Source of the DNA: Ceratobasidium sp. AG-K
Taxonomy: Eukaryota > Basidiomycota > Agaricomycetes > Cantharellales > Ceratobasidiaceae
NCBI GenBank assembly: GCA_037039685.1
Contig: JAWNGF010000009.1
Span: 2,356,001-2,420,000, forward strand
DNA: 64,000 nt
Reading direction: 5' to 3'
The position numbers and the translations under genes are program-made. The notes beneath the pieces are model-generated. The model did not search any database. It was not told the DNA's origin and saw only the letters and a program-made list of their open reading frames with translations. Shown here piece after piece: positions 25,735 through 36,309 of the stretch; position 1 is the stretch's first letter, and each line of letters starts with the position of its first letter.

Positions 25735-26230
25735 GTGTTGTAACGCCCGCGAGGCGAGCGAGCGAGGAGACGGACACGAGCATGGACATTCGTAGTATAG
25801 ATTATCGCATAGTCATACCTAGTTATAGAACTCTAGTCATGTGACCGAGTCCCTCAGCTCATTCTACCATAACGAGTTGAGGGTAAGTCCGGCTTTTGTT
25901 TGTTTTCTTTCTCTTTCTCACGACCTTTTGGTTTAGTTTGTTTTGTCTTTAGGTATACAATTGGAGCTCATTCTACCATAACGAGTTGAGGTTTAGTTTG
26001 TTTTGTCTTTAGGTGTTTTCCCCCGACCCTCGCGTGTTCCCCTCTGCATACCCTCCCTCTTATCGGCTCCTTTGAGCCGGGTTTATCGTCGCGTATCCCT
26101 CGGTTAGTACGCATAGTGTTCGCCCGCTCGCCTCGCTCTTATCGTCGCTTTCGTCTCGTCGCTCTCGTCTGGTTATTGCGCGCGTCGCGTCGCTTTATCG
26201 TCCACTCGCTCGAATATACGCGCTGCGCGC
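25735..26230. repeat. LTR-like GC-skewed repeat with internal duplication
   Basis: The segment begins TGTTGTAACGCCCGCGAGGC and is unusually rich in TCGC/GCGA words compared with its neighbours. Two motifs occur twice in direct orientation: GAGCTCATTCTACCATAACG-like sequence at about 25857 and 25963, and GGTTTAGTTTGTTTTGTCTT at 25930 and 25990. It may be a solo LTR or LTR fragment; a matching partner, coding region and clear 3' end were not found. Confidence 0.35.
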
Positions 26231-26637
26231 GCCCGGCCCCTTTCAGTGTGCAACCGTACCGTGTCGAGATATAGTGTTCCGCGCTAAGATCGCGATTCCT
26301 CGATCCCCCGAACATTTTGATCGCGGGCTTATTGAATGCGTAGGTGGGCAGGCGTAACCATGGCGAATGCACCTGGATGCATGTGGTCGGTATAAGCCCT
26401 GTGAAAAATTTGATGGACACCCGGGTGTGAGGTAACTGGTTCACGGCCAAGCACTGAATCTTTAGGCAAGTTCGGCAGGTAGAAGCCTGAATGCGAATGA
26501 GTCGCAAGCTGTAAGGGATGCCCCCGTCCTCTTAGGGGTTTTATACTCCAACCAAGTGCAGTTTATAGAAATGCTGGTCTTCGACTGTGAGTCCCTATCG
26601 TAATTAATTGAAGCACGGGGAGAAATAAAGGGTCAGC

Positions 26638-26665
26638 GCCGAGGGAGGGCCACTAGGCCCTCGGC
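26638..26665. other. short perfect inverted repeat (hairpin)
   Basis: GCCGAGGG and CCCTCGGC flank an inner AGGGCC-ACTA-GGCC, so the stretch could fold into a GC-rich stem. Its role is unknown; a transcript terminator or chance are both possible. Confidence 0.4.
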
Positions 26666-26699
26666 CCTGGGGGCGTACTTGGCTCTTCGTGAGCAAGCT

Positions 26700-28502
26700 G
26701 AAAGTTAGGTAAATTGAACGTGTCATCCTATGCAATCATGAGGTGGGTGAGGTACAACAGTATTCGCGTAATACCACGAGTACGAATCAACCTTGACGAG
26801 ATAATGGGCCATCTAAGGTTTGCATATCACAGTGCATTGCGGAGTTGTATTCCTCGACCTGCCTTTTCATGCCACTGGCAGCGCGCTCGTCCCTCATTCA
26901 ATTCTTCACAGACTTCCGATGGAGAATGATGCAATTCAAAAGTGAGTGATAGACGCCTGGTTATGCTTTAGGCGAGAAGCAATCCTTCCGCGGTCGCATG
27001 TAACTGGACGCGACCACCCACTGACCACCCTTTACCCACGCGGTGTTATCTCCCTCAGCCCGACACCCATTCGGTAATCCGTGCTGCAGATCCCCCTCGC
27101 TGGCCAGGCACGCCTTCCCATCCAGCTCTGATGGATCACTGATACTAGGTGATCGCCAATGAAAAGCGGCGCCTAACATGAGCACGAGTTCTATATATCG
27201 TGAGAGTGCTGAATACTTGCGCTGTGCTTCTTGCAGTTATCCGCTGTCCCAATTTCAAGCCCCCATAGGTTTCATATGTACCGTAGACTATCTTAGACTT
27301 GCCGTTATTGGTTAGCCCCATGCTGAGACCGAAATCAATTTTGCTTTAGCAGTACGTTGAGCGCATACTTGAGCGCCGGATCACTCCATAGCCGACCGCA
27401 CCGAGAACTGTGCTGTTGCACACTCGGTCGTCGGGTGTGAGTTAATACAGTAAGAACCATCAGTGCTCCTGAACGGTTCGCCGCCCCAGCCTCGGCAGGG
27501 CGATTCCGCTGCCCAGTTCTCTTGTGGGAGTCCGGCGAGCATGATGGGCGTGGCAAAATCCACGGACTCGGTGGAAGTTGTTTGCTTCAAAAGATTCAAA
27601 GAATTCACGAGAGCTTGGGGAGCCGAGGAGACCGAGACCAGAGGTCCTTCGGCTGGTCTCGAGTCGAGTAGCAATTGGCAGCTAAGACCGATTCTGGGGA
27701 GCAGTGTTGCCATGAAAGGCGGGTCCTCAGGAGGGAACTCATCTCCGATCGTGTCTCCATCTGGCTAAAAAGGATGAACGAGGGGCCAAGGGTAACCAAA
27801 TCAAGGGAGAAAAGCACACTATACCAATCACAGCCAAAGCTGTGAATGAGAATCAGATTCAGTGTATGATCAAATAAATAACCCCTGTTTGCTCTAAGTA
27901 ACTGCGTTACAATCTACGAGCATTGTATATATGGGCGCCTGTGGGGCTTACACGTTAGTAAATCCGGGGGGGGGGGGATGGGAAATATAGATCTACTGTG
28001 TTCACAACAGGCAGGACTTTGTCTTCCAGCAACAAACTACCATTGGGATCTCCATAGGTCTCTGTTACCTAATCGGCTTTCTCCTCGTCTAGGCGACCAC
28101 CAGCTACAGTATGTCCAACTCAGATGTCACCAACACCGCCTGCGGGTAGCAAATTCGCCGCTGTGCGAGTACTTCACAAGCGCCTTGGAGACTATGGCCC
28201 ACTCCCTCCCCCAGTGCCCGCACAACGCGTCCAGAGTTTCGGATAATGTCAGATCTAGAACAATACTAGGGGCTGTATTTGCATCCTACAAACCATGTTA
28301 AATTTAGGGTTATGCAGTGGTGGCAAAGCGATGATGCGAGAACCGGCACTGCTAGTACTGATCAAGTTGTAGAGTCTAGATCTTCAAAGTACCGGCGTGT
28401 GGGTTTGTAATAGTTAGCATCCCCACACGTATAAGTCAATCGCTCTGGTAAATCCAAGCACTCGTTGACTCTGCAGCTCGAATCATTATATCTTGGATCG
28501 CC
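26700..28502. other. no firm gene; possible orphan exon
   Basis: A minus-strand frame at 27767-27381 starts right after an AG (TTTTTAG) and reads PDGDTIGDEFPPEDPPF then ATLLPRIGLSCQLLLDSRP, which looks protein-like. A second minus-strand frame lies at 27185-26961. They might be exons of one hypothetical gene, but I cannot join them or assign a family. A G-run of about 12 lies near 27967. Confidence 0.3.
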
Positions 28503-31500
28503 ATGAACCGCATTGCTCGTTTAACTGTTGACTTTTATAGAGACCCAGACCCTAAAGAGTATACCCTGCATGACCACTGCTGGGAATGGCGGCCGATCTC
28601 GCAGAATCCATTCGTCAAACCCAAGTCCGAAGGGGAAAAAGCGCCAGACGCTCCCGCCACGAGCCCAGAAGATCCCATAATTCAGAGGCATGACGCCCCT
28701 ACGTGGGTGCACCTGGTACGTCGTATCGGCTTGTGTGCAGCGGCGTATTGATGTGCTTACTACCAAATATTTTCCCCTAGTTTTACGATCTCGCCTGGAC
28801 AGCTACATTTTCCAGCCTTACCCAGTAGGTCTATGAGTGATTGATTGGCTTCGATGATCGAATCACGTTTGATAATAATTTTATTAGGAATGGCCGGTTC
28901 AATCAGCCTTGGGTGCGCCGGGAATTACTACGGTTCACGTCAGTACTCACTGGCTGATTTACGACTCGTAGGACACAGTATCCTACATAGGCTTTTTTGT
29001 ACTTATGTGGTGGCTCTGGGCAGCACAGGTGAGTGTATGCGTCATTTAAAGTGCGCAACGTCAAACAGTCACCATAGGCGCTGTACACTATACACTTTTA
29101 CACCAACGACTGGTACGCATACTGTGGCCTTTTAAGCGGCGGATTTAGTAGGGTAATCTGTCGCACAGGTTTCATTTTGGATCCAACATCGTTCAGTTGG
29201 GTATATTCGGAATGCTAGCAGCGACCACGCGTGGTATGTAATGACCCAACCAGCCCGAGAAACTCATGTCACTGATGCTTGGCTCGTTTAGGGTACGATA
29301 TCTCGAACTACATTGCTCGCTCTCCTGGTTCAGACACGCTCCAATCTCCGCCACGCCAGATGAGTGACATAATCGACCCCGAGATATACAGTGCCGAGGT
29401 CACAGCTGCAACATCGCTTAGGGTGATAGCAGTTTCAGTGACTATCAGTCGGCGAGTTTCACACCACATGCTTGAATCTCCTCAACGCTCATATATTATC
29501 GCACAGAATCGTTCTGCTTGTCCAATACATACGGAGTAAGCAGGACTCAATTCACTTTATACGGTTCCGTAGCTAATTCAATCCAGTCATTGCATACGCG
29601 CGAGCTATGGCTCCTAGGGGGACTAATCGCAACGTTCTACGGAAGATTACCATGGTACCGATCGGGATGTTTGTGTCCATCCCGCTATTTTTTTGTGCTT
29701 GGATGATCTCTACGTCGGCTGCTGGAAGGACGCCTCGCGGTGCCGAGCTTAAGTTTGTGCTCTGGGGTGTTGCATTACTCGTCGAGATGGTGTCGCACGT
29801 CGCTATGGCGCGACTCGACTGGCGGCGCCCCATTGCTGTGGGAAACCTGGCTCAGAACTCGACGGAGTGGAAATCAGATTGGGCTGACTCGACCCCAGCC
29901 GTTGAGCCACCGAGTGGGTCTGACGAAGATAAATTGCCTATTCCTTACTCAGGCGTAACTCTGTCTGAACGGCTCGAGGGAATCACGACGATCATACTTG
30001 GGGAGGTTTGTCCGCTCGAATTGCATTTCGGTTACCCACAGTAACTCCAGGCTTCATGACTTTTATAGGGAATCAATAGCATTGCCGGGTCACTTTGGGC
30101 TGTCATGTCCGCTTCGGGATATGAGAAATCAGTTGCATCGGACGCTATTAGTGCTGCGATCACAGTTTGTTTCCTGACGTATTTCTACTTCGAAGGTCCG
30201 ACAAGCAGGCAACATCCAAAGGGGTTACGTCAAGTGATTTGGTTATTTTTGCATCTCCCTTTCCTACTGGCGGTTATTCTACTACTACTAGGTGAGTGGA
30301 GATGCCACCGCCAGCTACCAGTACTAAAATATAGTCTCAAGGCATGAAAGATCAGTTCTTGCTGACGGTGAGCATCAACCAGGCCAGCAGGTCGTAGGAC
30401 GTTTGCTGAATATAGTTGCACAACCAATCGCAGAGCTACCTGTCAACAATATTCACCTCGCTCAGGTTCCCCTTACTGTTTAAGAGGGAGGGCCTTAACC
30501 CGATGAATCCATCCAGCGGTAACAACATGGTAGTGAAAGAATACTTCATCAAGCATTCGGTCACGTGGTTAAATGAGTGGGGAGACCTGTTGAACAAAAT
30601 CGGACCAATCGAGGGAGGGAAAATGAACCAGTCACAGAATTTCGAGGTTATTGCTTGGCAATGGCGTCTTTCACTTAAACTTTCTCTCAACACCTTCAAG
30701 GTTGGTCTTCGCTTCCCCGAAGTCAACCAGCAAAGATCTGATCTAACTTGTTCTCAGATGTTCATGGGAGAAACTAGAAAGATTCCTGATGATATCCAAT
30801 TGAAAATAGATCTCTATAATACCAATCGAACGGTTCCGATTTTGGTTTGTTGCTGTCCATCCGTATGGCACATAGCTCATTGATTATCGGTACCTAGGAC
30901 AATCGTGTATCACTTGCAAAAAACTCCACGGACACAATGCAGTACTATGAAGTAAGTACTATGTCAAGTACAACTGGGTATCTACGACTCATCGACCACG
31001 TGATTTCCGTCCAGATCCTCACCGGCCTGGTGGATACCAACATACAAGGCACACGTTACATTGTTGGGCTCGCGGGCAGTGTTTTTATTTGCCTATCGCT
31101 TTTACCTCTGGCCCACTCCAAACCACGAGGTGCGTGTCATATACCAGGTCGGACTTCGTATGCAAAGGATGTTTAATATATGCGCCCGCTCTTAGACCGC
31201 TTCCAGTGGGGTATAGTTCTAAGTCGCTTTGCGATGGGCTTGGCCCTCGTTTCCCTTCTGTTGCTTAACCTTGGCCGCTATCAAACCTTGTGGATATATC
31301 CCGAACTGGGGCAGACGAAACACCAAGCTGGGATATTTCAGTGGATCACCGCGTATGCTAACTCTGCTTGACATGCGTTAATGTATTAATGGAATGCATT
31401 CCGGCTATGCAGGTACTGGGTATTACCTACCATCGCACTCGCCCACTTTCTCGAACTTGTCATTGAGACAGTAAGCGTCGTGCTCTAATTGCTACCAACT

Positions 31501-31841
31501 GCGTACTAACAATTGACCACTAGCTCATAACAGGGCTAGCTAGACTCAGGATAAATGAAATATCTCGGCAAGATCTGGAAGTCGCGCAGAGAGCCAAGGC
31601 GGTCGAAACGATTGAAGAGGAAAGGAGGCATGGGCAAGAGATTACAAGCGAGATGCTCAAGCCAGCAGAACCATACGTGCGCCCTCATCTCGGGGAACTG
31701 GTGTGGAGGGAGGTTCGGCAAGGCGTCCAAGAGATCCAGCAAGGCGTCCGAGAGATCCAGCGAGGCGTCCTAGCAATCCTAGTTCGGCTCAACTTGAAGT
31801 CAAAAGAGCCGAAATATGTCAAAGTAACTTATGGGGATTGA
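28503..31841 (+). CDS. LtrA-family multi-pass membrane protein (copy 1), about 18 exons
   Basis: A splice chain with introns near 50 nt can be followed almost throughout. Exons 1-10 are 28503-28715, 28781-28824, 28888-28912, 28972-29028, 29078-29112, 29169-29233, 29292-29451, 29507-29535, 29587-30005 and 30069-30291. They read FYDLAWTATFSSLTQ, NGRFNQPW, DTVSYIGFFVLMWWLWAAQ, LYTIHFYTNDW, IFGMLAATTRGYDISNYIA and LERLEGITTIILGE-like text, all typical of fungal low-temperature-requirement A proteins. Later exons (30383 on) give NEWGDLLNKIGPIEGG, LVDTNIQGTRYIVGLAGSV, DRFQWGIVLSRFAMGLALVS and a charged C-terminal coil ending KYVKVTYGD at 31841. One weak point lies at about 30465-30490, where the frame changes without a good splice pair; a small lesion is possible. 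The biochemical function of the family is not established. A second copy starts at 63261. Confidence 0.72.
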
Positions 31842-33140
31842 TTCCTCAGCTTTGTGTCTATTCGGTTCTCCCTGTATTACTCAAACAAAAAATTTGTAAT
31901 TTAAATAGTTAAGTGGCCCTGTCTTTATATCTTGGACTCTGGTGCGTATGCGTTACCAGATTCGGATAGCCAGGAGTTATTATGTCACATTCGTATACGG
32001 GCAGTAATGTTTACAAAAGAAATTCGTCACAGGTGGAGAGCGTGGAGCAAGGGGTGTAAACACGTGAACTCATTCATCTCCAGGGAATGGAAAGATGGGA
32101 GAGCCGGGGCAAAGCGAGCCGGGAACCGAGGCGCCAGGTCGTGAGTAAGACTCACGGGTCGGGTGAGGTACCGAGCAGCGAAAAACTCAAAAGAGATTGG
32201 GCCGAGACGAGAGAGCAGCTAGAAAAGCGAGACCCAGCGATTGGCATTATGATATTAGCAGGAAGACGGTTGCGTCCAGCCCTGCTCGTTCCAAAAGCAG
32301 GGGTTATCTACGGCCTGCTTCCCTCAACATCTGGGTCATGGAATGATACATATTGTTGATGCGTTCCAATAGAAGCAAGATCCCCTGCGCATCGGATACC
32401 TCGAAGGACATTTCATGGGCTCTGGGGTTGATACCCAGAGTGATCTACTCGTTCTCCATACCGTTCCGAGCCTGAGCCTTTCATGTCAGCCTGTCCAAGG
32501 AAGCCACCAGACTTAGCTGCAGAGCGTTCATATCTCGGGAGAATGGCTCGCCCCTTGCGCGGAGGAAAGTTTGCACAGGCCACTCTGAACAAACACCTCT
32601 CTACTTGTGTGTTCGATGCGCTCGGAGGAGGCGACTATTGGCGTCCCTAATTAAATGGAGCCAACAAGGTCTGGGGGTTCATATTAGGGCCCACATAGGT
32701 CGGGTGGGTAAGGATGCACTTGAGGGGGCAGGCAAAGTGGTTGTGCTCAGATATCAGCAGAGGTATCGGGTAGCAGCTTTCGCGTACATAGTGTAGCGCC
32801 TGCCGCGGGCTACATGCTGGCTCTGTGCAATCTTGCACGCATATCGCCCGCGCCCCCTTCTGATCTCGTGCTACCAGAATAGCTGACCCTCCGCCCATTT
32901 CAATGGTCTTCCGTCAAAGCTGGGTGGTTCCTGGGTCAGCGTAAGGCGCATCAACTAGGTTTAGAGGAAGTGAGTGATACTCGGTTGATCATCTACACAT
33001 GCCCTCCCGTAGCGGGGGAGCTAGCAGGTGCTTGAGCGAACTCACCATTCGCGAATGGTGTTCTTTCATCCAGATAAATATCTACGCGCTGATCCGCGGG
33101 ACGATCATGATCAAGGTAGCTTGTTCAGATATATAATTTG
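31842..33140. other. intergenic, no supported gene
   Basis: Plus-strand frames at 31932-32359 are rich in Arg/Glu/Gly and may be a remnant of another LtrA C-terminal coil, but this is weak. Frames at 32605-32898 show no domain. Confidence 0.3.
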
Positions 33141-33148
33141 GTTCCATG
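33141..33148. other. 8-bp target-site duplication, left (hAT)
   Basis: GTTCCATG, identical to 60028-60035 on the far side of the element. Confidence 0.85.
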
Positions 33149-33400
33149 TAGGGAGTAAAATGGTAGAACCGGGAAGTTGCGCGGTAAATACCGCGGTTGT
33201 GAGCCCAAAACGGTCGACACGGAATTATCACGTGATCACCCAACCGCGCAACACTCCCGCGGTAATTTTGGGCGGTTGATCCCGGTCATATCGTGTATTC
33301 GAGTTGACAGATAATTTAATTACATATGATTTTCAATTATTTGGGCCACATCAGCCAGCCTTGGTAGCAGCGGTGTATCGTACCAGGACCCGATTGCCAT

Positions 33401-33989
33401 CTAGGCCTGGGATGAGTGAACGGACACACGGTGCTGAAGATTATTAATCACCAATCGCCCGCCCGAAAACACGCGCTCAGCATCGACGGAGGTCGCTTGA
33501 ATAAGGAACATGTCAGAGAGCATGTAAATATCGATATACCCTAGTACATACCTGGTGCAGACAAGTAGAAGAGCGCCATGTGAGCCACGCTTGGGCGCCG
33601 CTGATGCTGTGCCTCCCAGTATGGCAGGATACATCTGTAGTCAGCGATCACGTCCTCGGAGACAACGGCGCTATCGAGGTAAGCTTTGCTTGAGTCACAA
33701 TCAAGCTGTGGTGGTGAGCAAGATGAGGACAAATGGCGCTGTGTCCATGTGCTACCACTGGCCTACAGATCAACTTTGAGATGAGGGGAGGTGCTAAAAA
33801 TCTAGTAAATCCAGCGTACCTGAAGTCCCGCAACTGAATCAGTGGGTGGCCCAATTGGTTGAGATGATTGTTGTTCTTGTTAGGCTTGCCTTTGGAATGG
33901 TAGTGTTGCTCCAAGGCAGGCTTGTAATGTTCATACACGGGCAATCTCCACAACTGACGAGCAGTGTCTTGGAAGATCAGGAAGCCAGT
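33401..33989 (-). pseudogene. hAT transposase C-terminal fragment
   Basis: On the minus strand, pieces in more than one frame read QLWRLPVYEHYKPALEQHY, then VIADYRCILPYWEAQHQ, PSVAHMALFYLSAP and ATSVDAERVFSGGRLVIN. The last two are the classic hAT dimerisation region (hATC), in which P.VA.MA...LSAP precedes ATS.DAER.FS.GR. Frame changes and the missing N-terminal catalytic part show that it is not functional. The frame is cut at 33989 by insertion of the family A Gypsy element. Confidence 0.75.
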
Positions 33990-33994
33990 TAGCT

Positions 33995-34231
33995 GTCCCG
34001 ACTTGGGTCAATTAGGTATATAGAAAGTTAAGGGGTTTGACTTAAGCAAGTCTTAGAACCCAAGGAGTAGTGTTTAGTAAGAGGATTTGATTGTACAAGT
34101 CCTAGTGGAAAGGCAAATACATCACATGATACAAGTTAAGTGCCAGAGGACATTTGTACCAAAAAAGGAAAGTGTTCGGAAAAAAGATATAAAATCAGAA
34201 TAAAATGTCTGAGCTTAGTCAGCTCATGACA
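33995..34231 (-). repeat. 3' LTR of minus-strand family A element (short form, 237 bp)
   Basis: It starts TGTCCC and ends TGACA on the plus strand. Compared with the 415-bp LTRs of the plus-strand copy it lacks a block of roughly 175 bp that carries the TATA box and the self-priming sequence. Confidence 0.85.
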
Positions 34232-34753
34232 TTACCCCCCTTTTAAGGGCCTGGCATGGTGGGGTGGAGTTTGTGGAATTTATCAACTGCTCAGGAGCAT
34301 TCTTGAGGTCCTCCTTTGTTTGCCAAGAATTGTCTGCATGAGAGTATCCCTTCCATTTGACGTAATAGTGAAGTTGACAGCAAATTTTCTTGGAATTGAG
34401 GATTTCTTCAACTTCCCACTCTTCTTCTCCTTCTTGCGTGACAATAGGGGGTGGTTGAGCGGGTTTGCAACCATGGGGATCAGAGTGAAACTTCTTGAGC
34501 AACATGATATGGAAGACAGGATGGATCTTCAAGGACTTTGGTAGTTCCAGTTTAAAGGTGTGAGTCCCTATTTTTTCCAGTACTTTGTAGGGGCCTAAAA
34601 CTTTGTGGGAGAGTTTTACTGAAGGTCTGTCTGTGGATATGTTTTGATGATTAAGCCAGACTTTATCTCCAGGGTTTATCTCTTCTGGTTCTTTGGCTCC
34701 CTTATCAAAGTAGTGTTTGTAGGATTGATTTGCTAGGATGAGAGTGGCTTTGA
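34224..34753 (-). pseudogene. pol 3' fragment of family A (integrase tail and chromodomain)
   Basis: The minus strand matches the end of the intact family A pol: KATLILANQ, then HPVFHIMLLKKFHSDPHG, then the chromodomain with EWEVEEILNSKK and HYYVKWKGYSHADNSW. A one-base loss near the end shifts the frame so that the natural stop is missed. The fragment is cut at 34753 by the LTR of a family B element. Confidence 0.8.
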
Positions 34754-35074
34754 TGTTGCAACCTGCTAATGCCTATGGTTGACAACTGCTAATGGCCTTT
34801 GAGATGTGGAACAATATGTGATAAGTCTTCTAAGACTCTATCACTAAAGTGGACAAACACTAGTCTTGTCAGTACAAGTCACTAGCTCCTAAGTCCAAGT
34901 GGCTGCGCAGACCAGCCAATGGAAAACAGCATGAGTCATATGACTCATGGTGACACATCATCCATACACCTTACTAAACAAGGGAGAGGGCTCAACAAAG
35001 GGAAAGGGCGCTTAAAGCGCTGGAACAAGCCACAAGTCCACAAACAGAGACAGAGGGAGGGATGGGTCACAACA
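34754..35074 (-). repeat. 3' LTR of family B element (321 bp)
   Basis: On the plus strand it begins TGTTGCAACCTGC and ends GGGTCACAACA, giving TG...CA termini with a 5-base inverted match. A purine-rich tract (TGTGGGGAGGCAA on the minus strand) lies immediately upstream, as expected for the polypurine tract. Confidence 0.75.
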
Positions 35075-35114
35075 TTGCCTCCCCACAAAGGCTAGTGTAG
35101 TGGAGCGCACTTGC

Positions 35115-36300
35115 CTATTTGCAGGCAACCCATTCCTTCAGCTCCAGCCATCCAACCCTTTCTGCCAGGGTGCGCATATCCACCTCAAGGACCTTGTTCA
35201 TACAGTCCCACTTCTCTTGGTAGAGGTGGTCAAGTTCCTCCTGGTGCTGCTCTTGTAGGCGCTTGAGTTCCCTTGCCTCCCGTCTGGACCACTGTTCTTG
35301 CCTGTGATTGAGCCATTTGTTGAGCTGCTTGACACTCCAGGCCCTGCACTGGACAAGGTGGTAAGCTTTGAGAACGTTGGCGTCGCAAGGCATTTGGTTG
35401 GCCAGGGGGTGTGGCTCCATGTTTGCAATGGTGTTCCCAATGTCGGCAATGAGGCCCTTGACGTTTTGCTTGGGCTTTGTCCCACGTGGCCTCCCATTCT
35501 TGTTCAACTTGTTTAGCCTCCTTGTCGGTGATGTGAGGAGGGGTGGGGATGTCAAAGCCGCTTTCAGAGCTTGGAGGTGCAGGGGGAACCTTGACAACCT
35601 CTTCTTTGCAGTCTTCCATTGGCTGTCCTGCCAGGTTGACATGTCCACTTCTGTTGGCGCCTTTTGACCAGTCAATGGTATTGAAGAAGGGATTGTCTCT
35701 TGGGTAAGTTTTTGTGGGACCAGGTAGTTGTTCAAACTCACAGTTTGTTGGCCATCCTGTCTCAAAGTCTGTGGCACATGGGCGCCACCAAATTCCTTCT
35801 TTGTTGCAGTGTCCACCATTGTCAAGGGCAAGGCAAGGGTTGTTTTCTTGTTTGAACCACTTGTCCCCTTCCCATTTGAAACCGGTGTCACGGTTCCAGG
35901 CGTCTGCGCTTTTGAGGACAACGTCATGGACAGTGAGTCCAATACAACCACGGCAGTGGTAGTATTTGTTGCAACCAATGTTGGTGGGGTTGGAAGGCCA
36001 GAAGTTGGGGTGGCTGACCCAGAGAAGGGAGCCAAGGCAAGGGGTGATGAGGGACCTGCGCTGTTTGTCCCATTTGATGGTTGCCCTCTCCTGTAGGGGA
36101 ATGTACCCCAATTGGATGCCTGGCTCAAGGACCTCAGCAAGAGCCTTGGCCTTGTTGAGAGACCAGGGAGCAGTGTCCTGGTTGTTGACGGCAAATTTGC
36201 CTGATCCGGCAAGCTTGAGGGCCTTTCCGTAGGCCCTAGCTTTCTTGTAGCTGGGGACCCGGGAGAAGGTGGAGGCGGCAGTGGTGCAAGCGGCAGGCAT
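35115..36300 (-). pseudogene. ORF3 of family B: unrecognised post-pol protein, frameshifted
   Basis: From ATG at 36300 the frame reads MPAACTTAASTFSRVPS, then KKARAYGKALKLAGSGKFAV, then YYHCRGCIGLTVHDVVLKSA and NPFFNTIDWSK. The CRGC block and its position after the chromodomain match ORF3 of family C. Near 35460 the sensible reading moves by one base into the frame that ends at 35115, where it continues GLIADIGNTIANMEPHPL, an Arg/Gln/Glu-rich coiled coil (EQHQEELDHLYQEKWD) and the end LKEWVACK. A single-base change probably broke the frame. The pol frame is also open here, but it reads as Ser/Pro/Thr-rich text typical of a shadow frame. No known domain was recognised. Confidence 0.5.
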
Positions 36301-36309
36301 TGTTGGTTG

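Noticed and set aside
35728..36096. Plus-strand frame opposite family B ORF3
   Set aside because: Valine/glycine-rich antisense shadow with no domain.
35230..36216. Pol-frame protein continuing from the family B chromodomain, rich in Ser/Pro/Thr
   Set aside because: Its composition is that of a shadow frame and it lies opposite the coherent ORF3 reading; only its last third (after about 35460) looks protein-like and is treated as the ORF3 tail.
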